Assembly (NCBI GenBank): GCA_905221605.1
Contig: CAJNDS010002153.1
Location: 492,998-556,997, forward strand
DNA from: Symbiodinium natans
Taxonomy: Eukaryota > Sar > Dinophyceae > Suessiales > Symbiodiniaceae
Reading direction: 5' to 3'
Length of the DNA stretch: 64,000 nt
The notes under the pieces were generated by a model. That model made no database searches and was not told where the DNA came from. It worked only from the letters and a program-made list of their open reading frames with translations. A program made the translations under genes and the position numbers. How positions within the stretch are numbered: position 1 is the stretch's first letter; each line of letters opens with the position of its first letter. This document shows, one piece after another, positions 35,216 through 44,650 of this stretch.

Positions 35216-37276
35216 ATGGTCACGTTCGCGCGGCTGAGCGTGACTTCCGCTGCTGCCCTCTGCATCTCACTGCTCTTGATCCAGGTCGTTTGGCGCAGCG
35301 CCCCCGCCCCTGACTTAGCGCCGGAAGCTACGGAAGCTACGCAAGAAGCTACGGAAGCTGCGGAAGCTACGCAAGAAGCTACGGAAGCTACCGAAGCTAC
35401 GGAAGCTACCGAAGCTACGGAAGCTATGGAAGCTACGGAAGCGACAACTTCTGCCGCTGCTGCCTTGCAGTCGGGCCCTCGCTCCGTTGAGGGCCTGTAC
35501 GACGCCCAGCCCCTTGCCTGCGAGGAGGTGAGAAAGGTGATGCGGCCCGTGTGGACCTGGAGCAACAAGAGGTCGGAGGGGGGGGGTTTGATTTTGGAAT
35601 AACTTGCTAGCCAGGTGGTAGCCTTTAGCCCATTTTTTTTGATTCAAGGCTCCCTGATAAGGCAACCAACCAAGAACAGTACCCATGTTGTAACAGGGGG
35701 GTTTACGACTTTGGGGTACAAGGGGATCCTCCTATTTGGGGGTCTAGTGAGGAATACCTTATTATCGCAAACCCCCCATATGGGTACCTGGGCTACCAAG
35801 ATAAAAGTCCAAAACTTCATGGCCCTTCTCCCATCGAACCCTCTGCCCGATAGAACCTCAGCAAGTTTCTAGGGGCGCCCAAAAAAACCCTAGACCCTAG
35901 CCCTAAATCCTAAACCCTAAACCCTAAACCCCAAACCCTAAACCCTAAACCCCTAAACCCTAATCCCCAAACCCTAAACCTTAAACCTTAAACCCTAAAC
36001 CCTAAGCCCTAACCCCCAAACTCCAAACCCTCAAACAGGTGTCAGCATTTTCAGTACCTTCACGTGGGCAAGACGGGCGGTATGGCTTTCAGCCTCTGGG
36101 CGGCGGAGAGCAACTTGAGCTGCTTGTTTGTCAACCCGGAGATTCTTGGATGCCCAGTTTGGAATGTTTAGGGTTTAGGGTTTAGGGTTTAGGGTTTAGG
36201 GTTTAGGGTTCAGGGTACTCCTCCCCCACCCCCCCCGCCCCCTTGCTCCGAGGGTTTAGGGTTTAGGGTTTAGGGTTTAGGGTTTAAGGTTTAAGGTTTA
36301 GGGTTTAGGGTTTAGGGTTTAGGGTTTAAGTGTTAGGTTTAGGGATCCCCTCCTCAACCCCTGTTAAAGCACAAGAAGCCCTTGCCAACCGAGGAATCGA
36401 CCTCATCCCTTCACTCACACCCGGCTGTCTCCGGTGTACTTGGAGAAGCTACCGGAGCCTTGGTGACCAATTGAAGCCTAAAACGGGTTTAGGGTTTAGG
36501 GTTTAGGCTTAGGGTTTAGGGTTTAGGGTTTAGGGTTTAGGGTTTAGGGTTTAGGGTTTAGGGACCCTATAATCGGGGTCCACATACCCTATGCAATTAC
36601 AACCCTCTGAAGGTACGTGAACCCTAAACCCTTTTGGGGTTCCTTCCGTTCCCAAGGAGCACACCTGCTTCATCTTCTTCGCGCGCGACGTGGTAGACCG
36701 CTGGCGGAGCGGCTTCTTCATGGCGGCGCGGAAGAAGAAGGACCCCTGGATTTTCGAGAAGTTCCCCATGGTCAACGACCTGGCAGAAGCCCTGTCGGCC
36801 GACGACGAAGAGCGACGAAGGCTGGCAAAACGGGCACACCAGACTTTGGAGCACCTCCACCGCGGATTTGCCTTCTATCTCCCCGACATCGACAATCTTC
36901 TTGATCGAGTGCTTTTCGTGGGCCTCACCTGCAACCTTGGGGATTCTTGGGAATTATTTTTGAATTTTTTTGGGTACTGTAATTCCTAAGAATCAGCAAG
37001 AATCATACTGTTTACTGGGGTTCCAAGCTCAGTATAGGCAACCTTCGGGAGGATGTGAAGGACATGCTGCTTAAGATGGGGGTCCCTGACAGCATCGTAG
37101 CGCGCCTGCCGGCGTTCGCCTCGCAGAACACCATGTGGAAGGTCTTCAAGAATGCGACGTACATGTCCAAACTTGCAATACGCAATGTGAAGAAGATCAT
37201 GCGCCAGGACTATCGTGTCATCGATCCTGGGCATGTGTTGGATTGCGCCAATCATTCCTTAATGCCCCCTAAGTAA
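35216..37276 (+). CDS. Membrane-anchored carbohydrate sulfotransferase-like protein
   Basis: Probably a Golgi type II enzyme moving sulfate from PAPS to a glycan; substrate unknown. Exons: 35216-35527, 36055-36165, 36657-36930, 37038-37276; an optional phase-neutral exon lies at 36376-36462. ATG 35216 starts a short basic stretch and a hydrophobic anchor (SVTSAAALCISLLLIQVVW), then a stalk of Glu-Ala-Thr repeats. Exon 2 opens YLHVGKTGGMAFS, the 5'-phosphosulfate-binding loop. Exon 3 has FFARDVVDRWRSGFF, the 3'-phosphate-binding motif, then PMVNDLAEALSADDEERRRL and LLDRVLFVGLTCNL. Exon 4 ends IMRQDYRVIDPG and a TAA at 37274-37276. Without the optional exon the protein is 311 residues, a usual size. 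Donors are GTGAGA, GTTTAGGG and GC. The motifs are read directly; localisation and reaction follow from the family. Confidence 0.8.
35329..35445 (+). repeat. GAAGCTAC-type tandem repeat encoding an EAT-rich stalk
   Basis: Nine- to eighteen-base units built on GAAGCTACG repeat in frame and encode Glu-Ala-Thr and Gln-Glu-Ala-Thr runs directly after the membrane anchor of the sulfotransferase. In type II glycan enzymes this position is the stem that holds the catalytic domain off the membrane. Length is likely polymorphic. Confidence 0.8.
35528..36054. other. First intron of the sulfotransferase gene
   Basis: Donor GTGAGA, acceptor TTTTCAG. Contains a decayed inverted repeat (35605-35700), a family G segment with GGGGTCTA (35700-35790) and CCCTAAA units (35890-36030) on the acceptor side. 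Confidence 0.65.
36931..37037 (+). repeat. Introner-like element forming a GC-AG intron
   Basis: The 107-bp intron of the sulfotransferase starts GCAACCTTGGGG and the following exon starts GCAACCTTCGGG, an 11-of-12 direct repeat. Inside, GATTCTTGGGAATTA (36942-36956) and TAATTCCTAAGAATC (36979-36993) form an inverted pair. Removing the intron restores TCNLREDVKD, matching the family context, so the intron looks like an insertion that duplicated its target. Confidence 0.7.
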
Positions 37277-37470
37277 GGTTGAAGCCAGTCGTCCACGAGT
37301 TAAACCGTATATAGGCTACAGCCCCCCCCCACTGGCACACAGCATTTTATGAGGTAATATTGGGTGTAATTCGGCCTTGAGGAGAATGTTGCTACATCGG
37401 GCGCCCAATCCTTGAACTCTAAACCCTAAACCCAACCCCAGGTCCTAAACCCCGTGGCCCGGGGAGGCAG

Positions 37471-40260
37471 GTATGCCGCACGGAAGAGAAGAACGAGAAA
37501 GCCGCTAGAAGCCAAGGCTCCGCAAGTTTGAGCCCTAAAAGGAAAAGGTTTGGGTGGTTTTGCCACCTGAGACGAAGCGAGTCTGCATCCCAACCTTAAA
37601 CCCTAAACCCTGGACCCTAAACCCTAAACCCTAAACCCTAAACCCTAAACCCAGGGATTATACTAGTATAAGGGGGAACCTTCCGCATCTGACAGCAAAG
37701 GAGCTGGTCACCAATGCGGGCTTGCTGCGATCGCGCAACTTCTCTAGAGACCCAGGGGTTTGACGGGCTTGGGGTTTAGGGTTTAGGGTTTAGGGTTAGG
37801 GTTTAGGGTTTAGGGTTTAGGATTTAGGGTTTAGGGTTTAGGGTTCCAGGGAGTCCAGGGGTTCAGGAAGTTCCAGGGTTCCAGGGTTCCAGAAAGGCTT
37901 TTGCAGCTAGGGGTCTAGGGTTTAGGGTCCAGGGTTTAGGGAAAGCCTAAACCCTAAACCCTAAACCCTAAACCCTAAACCCTAAACCCTAAACCCTAAA
38001 CCCTAAACCCTAAACCCTAAACCCTAGATGTCTTGACTCAGCCCAGACAGAATCTGATTGGCAGCTGGGTGAGCAGACTCTGCTAGAACGCTCGCCTAAA
38101 AGCCCGACACGCCCTAAAGGCCCTCAACCCTGAACTCTAAACTCAAACCTTCAACCCTATGCCCTAAACCCTAAACCCGAAACCCTAAACCCTAAACCCG
38201 AAACCCTAAACCCTAAACACCCCAAACCCTCGACTCCATAGCTTCAGGCAATGTCACGCAGCTTTGCGCTGACCTGAAGAAGAGAGGCTCAGCCTCTAAA
38301 CAGGCAGGGCCGGGTTTGCAGATGAAACCCTCAGCCCGATGGGAAGGTACCCCAAACCCGAAACCCTAAACTCGAAACCCAAAACCCGAAACCCTAAACC
38401 TTAAACCCCTAACCCCTAAACCCCTAAACCCCTAAACCCCTAAACCCCTAAACCCTAAACCCTAAACCCTAAACCCTAAACCCTAAAACCTTGCGGGACC
38501 ACGAGGCTCCCACGAGCCGCGGGCCTGCATCCCACATGGAAAGCGCCAGCAAGCAAAAGAGCTCGTGGGGTTTAGGGTTTAGGGTTCAGGGTTTAGGGTT
38601 GGTTTAGGGTTTAGGGTTTAGGGTTTAAGGTTTAGGGTTTAGGGTTTGGGGTTTAGGAGGTTCAGGGCACCCCCCTCCTAGAAGCGTAGACGACCTCTAA
38701 TCCCTAGACCCTAAACCCTAAACCCTAAACCCTAGACCCTAAACTCTAAACCCTAAACCCAAAACCCCAAACCCTAAACCCTAAACCCTAAGTCCTAAAC
38801 CCTCAACCCTAAACCCTAAACCCTAAACCCTAAACCCTAAACCCTCGAATCGAATGCTCTCAACTCACAAGTGCTCAGCCCCACCAAGGTCAAGGCCATG
38901 AGCAATTATACCTGTACTTATAACCCAAACTATAACCATATCACGGCATTACAAGTGGGTTATAAGTACAGTTATCCTAAACCCAAAACCCTAAACCCTA
39001 AACCCTATAGGTACAGATATAACTGGCTAACACGTACCATGAACCTCCAAGCAAGGTCAAGGCCATGAGCAGCGCCCACATCGCGCAGGCCGTCGTCTTC
39101 TCGCAGGCGCCCTTTGACTTTGGGGGCGGAGGGCTTCGGGTTTAGGGTTTAGGGTTTAGGGTTTAGGGTTTAGGGTTGGGGCTGGAGGGCTTCGGGTTTA
39201 GGGTTTAGGGTTTTGGGTTTTAGGCTTCTAGAGTTTGGAGGGGGGGGGGGTGTTTGGGAAGTTCCGGGTTGCGATATCCTAAACCCTAACCCCTTAACCC
39301 TAAACCGCCCCTGATTTCGGAAACCCCCGCGTGGCGGAGTGTTTGGATGCTTGGCAAGTCGAAAGCTGGGGTCTTCCGGAACATCTTTCAAGTGCCCCCC
39401 CCAAATCAAATTTCAGCCCAGGGATCTAAGCAGGTTGGGTGTTGGCCGACAAGATGGCTCCCCCATCTGACTGTGAGCTCTTAGTGTTTAGGGTTTAGGG
39501 TTTAGGGTTTAGGGTTTAGGGTTCGGGTTCAGGGTTTACGCGAAACCCATGCGAATCTCCAGGACCTCCTGTCCGTGATCCTCTGCCTGCTTGCTGTTCT
39601 CAGGCCTAAGCTGCGAAGGGAGTGGATGGCAACTCTTCAGGGTTTAGGGTTCAGGGTTCAGGGTTTAGGGTTTAGGGTTTAGGATTTAGGGTTTAGGGGG
39701 TTCAGGGTTTACAACAGGGGGTACTATCATCCCGATCAAGGACTGTTAGGATCACGGGACATCCCAAGTTTTTAGCCCCAGACCCTTAATCCGAAACCCT
39801 AAGCCCCAAAAGCCCGAAAAGCCAAAAAGCCTTTAACCTCAGACCCTGATACCCCCAAAAAGGCTTAAAAAGTACAGTTCAGAGTTAAACCCTAAACCTT
39901 GAGTCCGAAACCCTGGTACCCCAAAATGGTTCGGGGGGTCTTAGAATTCAAGAACCCGAGACCCTAAACCCTAATCCCACAGCCCTTTAACAACACTAAT
40001 CCCTGAGAACCAGGGTTTCAGTTTCGGGTTTAGGGTTTAGGGATTAGGGTTTAGGGTTTAGGGTTTACGGCCAGGGTTTAGGGTTTAGGGTTCAAGCCTC
40101 CCCACACATCTCCAAAGGGGTTGAGGGCTTCGGAAACCTTGCAGGAAGTTTGGGGTTTGAGACCAGTGGGCATGTCTGGGTTCTACCATTTTGGCAGATT
40201 GAGCCCGAGGTGTGGGTGCAGAGTACATTCGAAACCCTGCAGCCTAAGAAAACTTCATAA
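37471..40260 (+). CDS. Exon series after the sulfotransferase, unknown protein
   Basis: Proposed exons: 37471-37525, 37701-37757, 38051-38092 (end uncertain), 38248-38346, 38506-38569, 38872-38888, 39056-39139, 39434-39472, 39563-39641, 40198-40260. Readable parts: AARKRRTRKPLEAKAPQ, ELVTNAGLLRSRNFSRDPG, NVTQLCADLKKRGSASKQAG, HEPRACIPHGKRQQAKELV, KAMSSAHIAQAVVFSQAPFD, LLSVILCLLAVLRPKLRREW (hydrophobic, possible membrane segment), IEPEVWVQSTFETLQPKKTS then TAA at 40258-40260. The intron 38889-39055 is an introner with perfect direct repeats. Several junctions fit phase; those at 38051 and 40198 do not without extra exons. No family recognised. Confidence 0.45.
38905..39051. mobile_element. Family D element between perfect 20-bp direct repeats
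   Basis: The 20-mer CAAGGTCAAGGCCATGAGCA occurs at 38885-38904 and 39052-39071. Between them lies a family D inverted-repeat element (CCTGTACTTATAACC ... GGGTTATAAGTACAG) that also contains a few CCCTAAA units. The left copy supplies the donor (AAG|GTCAAGG), the right copy the acceptor (CAAG|GTC). Splicing out the element restores SPTK-VKAMSSAH. This is the clearest introner insertion in the window. Confidence 0.85.
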
Positions 40261-40370
40261 GGCCTCTGTGGCCCTAAACCCTAAACCCTAAACCCTAAAC
40301 CCTAAACCCTAAACCCTAAACCCTAAACCCTAAACCCTAAACCCTAAACCCTAAACCCTGAGCACCTTAG

Positions 40371-41051
40371 CTACGTGAAGCGCAGGTACGAGGGCGTCAA
40401 GGGAATCCCAGCGACGTTCTGCTCGATGGAGACGCTCAGCTCGCAAGCAAAGGCCCTGAACCCGAAACCGAAGCCTTCAATCCTAAACCCTAAGCCGTAA
40501 ACCCGAAAACCCTAAACCCCAAACCCTCAAGACCCCCAAATCTCTGAAACCCGAAACCCGAAATCGTAAGCCCTAACACCCTAAAACCCTTAACCCGGGC
40601 ACCCGAACACCTAAACCCTAAACCCTAAACCCTGAAGCCTCAATCCCTAATTCTAAGGGTGGAGACATGGCCTTAGTATGGCCCCTTACCCTTTTTTTTA
40701 TAGGGATCCGAAGTATGGACCCTTATGACTTCGCTAAGGGTTATATAACAAGGGCCCAGATCAAGGGCCCAGACGTGGAACGCTAGCCCTAAACCCTAAA
40801 CCCTAAACCCTAAACCCTAAACCCTAAACCCTAAACTTTAAACCCTAAACCATAAACCCTAAACCATAAACCCTAAACCCTAAACCCTAAACCCTAAAAC
40901 CTAAACCCTAAACCCTAAACCCCGAAGCCCTCCACCCTAAAGCCTAAAGCCCTAAACCCTAACCGGGCTTGTGTTTGGAGAGATTTTGCCGAGGCTGCTG
41001 CGTTGCTTTCCCACCGCGGCGCTCTTCTCACTGGGCCCAAGCCTTGGCTTG
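40371..41051 (+). CDS. Two candidate exons, unknown protein
   Basis: Exon 40371-40452 reads YVKRRYEGVKGIPATFCSME then TLSSQAK, after acceptor CACCTTAG and before a GC donor. Exon 40983-41051 ends at GTAGGG and is open in all three frames (for example FAEAAALLSHRGALLTGPKP). A family A inverted-repeat element lies in the intron. If 40258 is a true stop these belong to a different gene. Confidence 0.4.
40657..40780. mobile_element. Family A inverted-repeat element
   Basis: GGTGGAGACATGGCCTTAG at the left, AAGTATGGACCC and AGGGTTATATAAC inside, AGGGCCCAGACG at the right. Between exons 40371-40452 and 40983-41051. Confidence 0.6.
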
Positions 41052-41384
41052 GTAGGGTTTAGGGTTTAGGGTTTAGGGTTAAGGGTTTAGGGTTTAGGGT
41101 CTAGGGTTTAGGGTTTAGGGTTTAGGGGTTTAGGGTCCAGGGTTTGGGGTTTGGGGTTTAGGGTTTAGGGTCCAGGGTTGGGGGTTTGGGGTTTGGGGTG
41201 TAGGGTTTAGGGTTTAGTGTTCAGGGTTAGGGTTTCGGGTTTAGGGTTTACGAAGTTTAGGGTTTAGGGTCTAGGGCTTAGGGTTTAGGACCCCTACACC
41301 TTGCTGATCCCCTAGACCCTAAAACAAGGCCTAAAACCCCCAAACGCCCCCAAATCCCATACCCTCAACCCTAACCCCAAAGCG

Positions 41385-41708
41385 CAAAACCCTAAACCCT
41401 AAGCCTAAACCCTAAACCCTAAACCCTAAACCCTAAACCCTAAACCCTAAACCCTAAACCCTAAACCCTAAACCCTAAACCCTAAACCCTAAACCCTAAA
41501 CCCTAAACCCTAAACCCTAAACCCTAAACCCTAAACCCTAAACCCTAAACCCTAAACCCTAAACCCTAAACCCTAAACCCTAAACCCTAAACCCTAAACC
41601 CTAAACCCTAAACCCTAAACCCTAAACCCTAAACCCTAAACCCTAAACCCTAAACCCTAAACCCTAAACCCCAAACCCTAAACCCCAAACCCTAAACCTA
41701 AAACCCTA
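41385..41708. repeat. CCCTAAA array of about 300 bp
   Basis: About 44 units, nearly perfect, directly upstream of the possible gene start at 41732. G-strand units resume at 41825. Confidence 0.95.
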
Positions 41709-41731
41709 AACAATCGCAAGGTAGCGCATCC

Positions 41732-42265
41732 ATGGCGCATGCCTTCAGTCTGGGCGTGGGTGCGGCCACGGCAGTGGCGTTGTGCCTGGGCGTTGAGAAT
41801 GGCTCGGGGCTTGGAGTGTAGGATAGTTTAGGGTTTAGGGTTTAGGGTTTAGGGTTTAGGGTTTAGGGTTTAGGGTTTAGGGTTTAGGGATAGGGGTTTC
41901 AGGAGGGGTTAGGGTGTTTCGGGGGGCTGAGTGATTGAGCAGGATTTAGGCTGTGGGGGGTCTTCTTCACAATCTTCAGGAGGTTTGGGAAATTGTGGGG
42001 CTGAGGGTTGAGGGTTTGGTGAGGATTTAGGATCTAGAAGCTTGGTTTTCGAACCTGTGCTATCGTTTGGTTATCCGTAGAGATTGCGGGCCATGTGTAT
42101 GCGCACCAGGAAAAACTGCTGGAAACCTTAAATCGAAAGTCCCACGGCGGAGCATGCATTCCTGACTTCCCACGCCAGAGAAAGCATGATACTTGGGGGG
42201 TAGATCGAAATTCTAGGCACTCTCGGTGCCGTAGACAAGCCCTGAAGCTGAAATTCCTAATCCTT

Positions 42266-42296
<31 letters not shown>

Positions 42297-42577
42297 AAAA
42301 AAAGAAGAAATCCTACCCCACAACTTCCCAACACCTCACCTTAAAAGCCCTAACTTGGAGGTTCAGGGTACTTATAGCCCCAATCATAACTGCACTTGCA
42401 AGCCCCCTAAGTCCCCTACGTGGCAATGAACCCCCCAACTCAACCCTTAGACTCCCCTAAGCCCTAAACCCTAAGCCTTAAACCCTAAACCCTAAACCCT
42501 AAACCCTAAGCCCTAAGCCCTCGGAGGAATACTCTCTACATGCCCATGTGCGCGTTCGTGACTGGGGCCGCACTGGG
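41732..42577 (+). CDS. Gene start with possible signal peptide, unknown product
   Basis: Exons: 41732-41815, 42083-42199, 42527-42577, all joining in phase 0. ATG 41732 begins MAHAFSLGVGAATAVALCLG, a short hydrophobic N-terminus that could be a signal peptide or anchor. The next exon reads AGHVYAHQEKLLETLNRKSH and GGACIPDFPRQRKHDTWG; the third EYSLHAHVRVRDWGRTG. Alternatively the first exon starts at 41721 after acceptor CGCAAG and the ATG is internal. Histidine-rich composition is notable. The intron before 42527 contains a poly-C run and a family D element. No family recognised. Confidence 0.5.
42267..42294. repeat. Poly-C run
   Basis: Twenty-eight C followed by an A run; similar homopolymers occur at 44614-44649 (G), 52735-52757 (C) and 61996-62016 (C). 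Confidence 0.95.
42359..42421. mobile_element. Family D element, partial
   Basis: GAGGTTCAGGGTACTTATAG and AGCCCCCTAAGTCCCCTACG match the left two-thirds of other family D copies. Confidence 0.6.
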
Positions 42578-42645
42578 GTTCGGTTGGGTTGGGAGCCAGA
42601 AGTTTTAGGAGGTGTAGGGTGCTTGGGGTGTTTAGGCTGTTTAGG

Positions 42646-43062
42646 GTGGGAGTAAGTCAAAGTTCAGGGATCAACGCAAGTTCGGATTCACTCCCTAGCG
42701 GCAGGGAAGTGCCACCTAACCCCCCGGCTCCTAAACCCCGTAACAGACCAAGGTCCCTTATCAGTCCGAATCAAGGTGCAGCGCGGGCGGTGCCATCATC
42801 GTCGCCCGGGGTTGCTTCTGACCCTCTGAGACACCGCGACCTCGAGGAGTCTGACGACTCATCTGAAGTCCTGGTTGTGGTAGAGGACAGCGAGCCGCTG
42901 TCTGCTTCTCCTGCTCTTCCTCCTCGGTCAGTCGAACCTCCGCATCCACCTCCGGCACGGGCGCCAGAGTCTGACCTAATTGTATACCGGCCTAAGTCCA
43001 AGGCGCGACTTCACTCTGTTTCGTCTGCCCCATCGCGTGAGCGTCACACAGATACAGTGTAG
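42646..43062 (+). CDS. Disordered Pro/Ser-rich open frame
   Basis: An uninterrupted frame, best from about 42646, reads SSDSLPSGREVPPNPPAPKP, then an acidic Ser stretch (DLEESDDSSEVLVVVEDSE) and ends with TAG at 43060-43062, unless the GT at 43058 is a donor. At over 400 bp it is far longer than typical exons here. Proline, serine and acidic content suggest a disordered tail or linker. It could be the last exon of the gene starting at 41732, though the phase of a clean acceptor was not found, or a transposon-derived frame. Confidence 0.4.
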   Translation: MGVSQSSGINASSDSLPSGREVPPNPPAPKPRNRPRSLISPNQGAARAVPSSSPGVASDPLRHRDLEESDDSSEVLVVVEDSEPLSASPALPPRSVEPPHPPPARAPESDLIVYRPKSKARLHSVSSAPSRERHTDTV

Positions 43063-43589
43063 GGTGTGTAGGGTGTGTAGGGTGTTTAGGGGGTTTAGGG
43101 TTTAGGGTTTACCGTTTAGGGTTTAAGGTCTAGGGTGTGGGGGGTGTAGAGGGATATTTAGGGGGTCTAAGCGTTGGTTGAATGAGGGACTTGGGGTTTG
43201 GGGCTGCACAGGCTTTCGGGCCTCAGGTTTTTGAAAGATGTGGGGCTGCAGGGCTTGTGTAAGGTTAAGGTTTCGGGTTTAGGGCTTTGGGTTTAGGGTT
43301 TAGGGCTTCGGGTTTAGGGTTTTGGGGTTTCGGGTCTAGGATTTAGGGTTTAGGGATTTGGGGCTGCAGGGCCTCTTAAACTAGGACTTCCCGTGTGGCA
43401 CTGTTGTTTCGATTGTTTCCCTAAACCCTGACCCTAAATCGTAAGCCCTAAGCCCTAAGCCCTAAACCCTAAACCCTAAACCCTAAATCCTAAGCCCTAA
43501 ACCCTAAACCCAAAACCCTAAACCCTAAACCCTGCAAACGGCAAAAGTACTTGTTTGGAGCCCTCAAGCCGCCTAAAAAACGTAAGCCC

Positions 43590-43990
43590 CAAACCCTAAA
43601 CCCTAAACCCTAAACCCTAAACCCTAAACCCTAAACCCTAAACCCTAAACCCTAAACCCTAAACCCTAAACCCTAAACCCGCAAGCCCCAAGCCCTGAAA
43701 GCTCAAGCCGAGGTCAGCAGGTGGATGTTCCGACGCGCCATGCCGGTGTTTGAGGGGTTGAGGGGTTCAGGGGTTCAGGGCTTCAGGGGTTCAGGGGTTC
43801 AGAGGTTTAGCAGGGGCTTAAGGGCTTAAACCCTAAACCCTAAACCCTAAACCCTAAACCCTAAACCCTAAACCCTGATCCCTAAACCCTAAACCCTAAA
43901 CCCTAAACCCTAAACCCTAAACCCTAAACCCTAAACCCTAAACCCTAAACCCTAAACCCTAAACCCTAAACCCTAAACCCTAAACCCCTA
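43590..43990. repeat. Two CCCTAAA arrays around a 44-nt exon
   Basis: Units at 43590-43682 and 43828-43995 flank the exon 43702-43745 (G-strand-like GGGGTTCAG units lie at 43755-43805). The second array has a block of CCCCTAAA. Confidence 0.9.
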
Positions 43991-44611
43991 AACCCCTAAA
44001 CCCCTAAACCGTTCAGGGTTGAGACTTTGGCTTGCTTGGGGGTTTGGGAGTTTTTGGCGGCCCATGGGTTTTGGGAGCTCGCGCAACCTAAACCCCTCAC
44101 CCTAAACCCTACACCCTCAACCCTAAACCCTAAACCCTAAACCCTAAACCCCAAACCCTAAACCCTAAACCCTAAGCCCTCAGCCCTGAACCTCAAACCT
44201 AAACCCTGGAGGGTCGAAGTGCTTTAGAGTTTGGGCCTGTAAGGTTTTAGGTTTGAGGGTTTGGGTGCTTGGGGTTGGGGGGGCCTTCAGGGCCCCAAGC
44301 TGTTGGAGTTGAATGCTCTTGTGGCAAGGAATTTGGGCCTTTCCGCACTATGCAGGGATCCGTCTTGGTAAGTCTTGTGGCCCTAAACTCTAAACCCTAA
44401 ACCCTAAACCCTAAACTCTAAACCTTCACCAAGGTGCATATGGCTGGCTGGAGATCCATGCCCTAGCCGCCTTGGATGAGCTTGTGGGCTGTTTCTTGGG
44501 ATGTTCCCCGTTATACTAACTGTAGGGTTTGGATTTAGGATTTAGATGATTTAGGGTTAGGGTTTAGGGTTATAATCCCTACTGTTAAGGGCCGCCAGTA
44601 AGTGTCGAGTT

Positions 44612-44650
<39 letters not shown>

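Noticed and set aside
35203-35686. Minus-strand frames opposite the sulfotransferase first exon
   Set aside because: Shadows of the in-frame stem repeat; the + frame has start codon, anchor and family motifs downstream.
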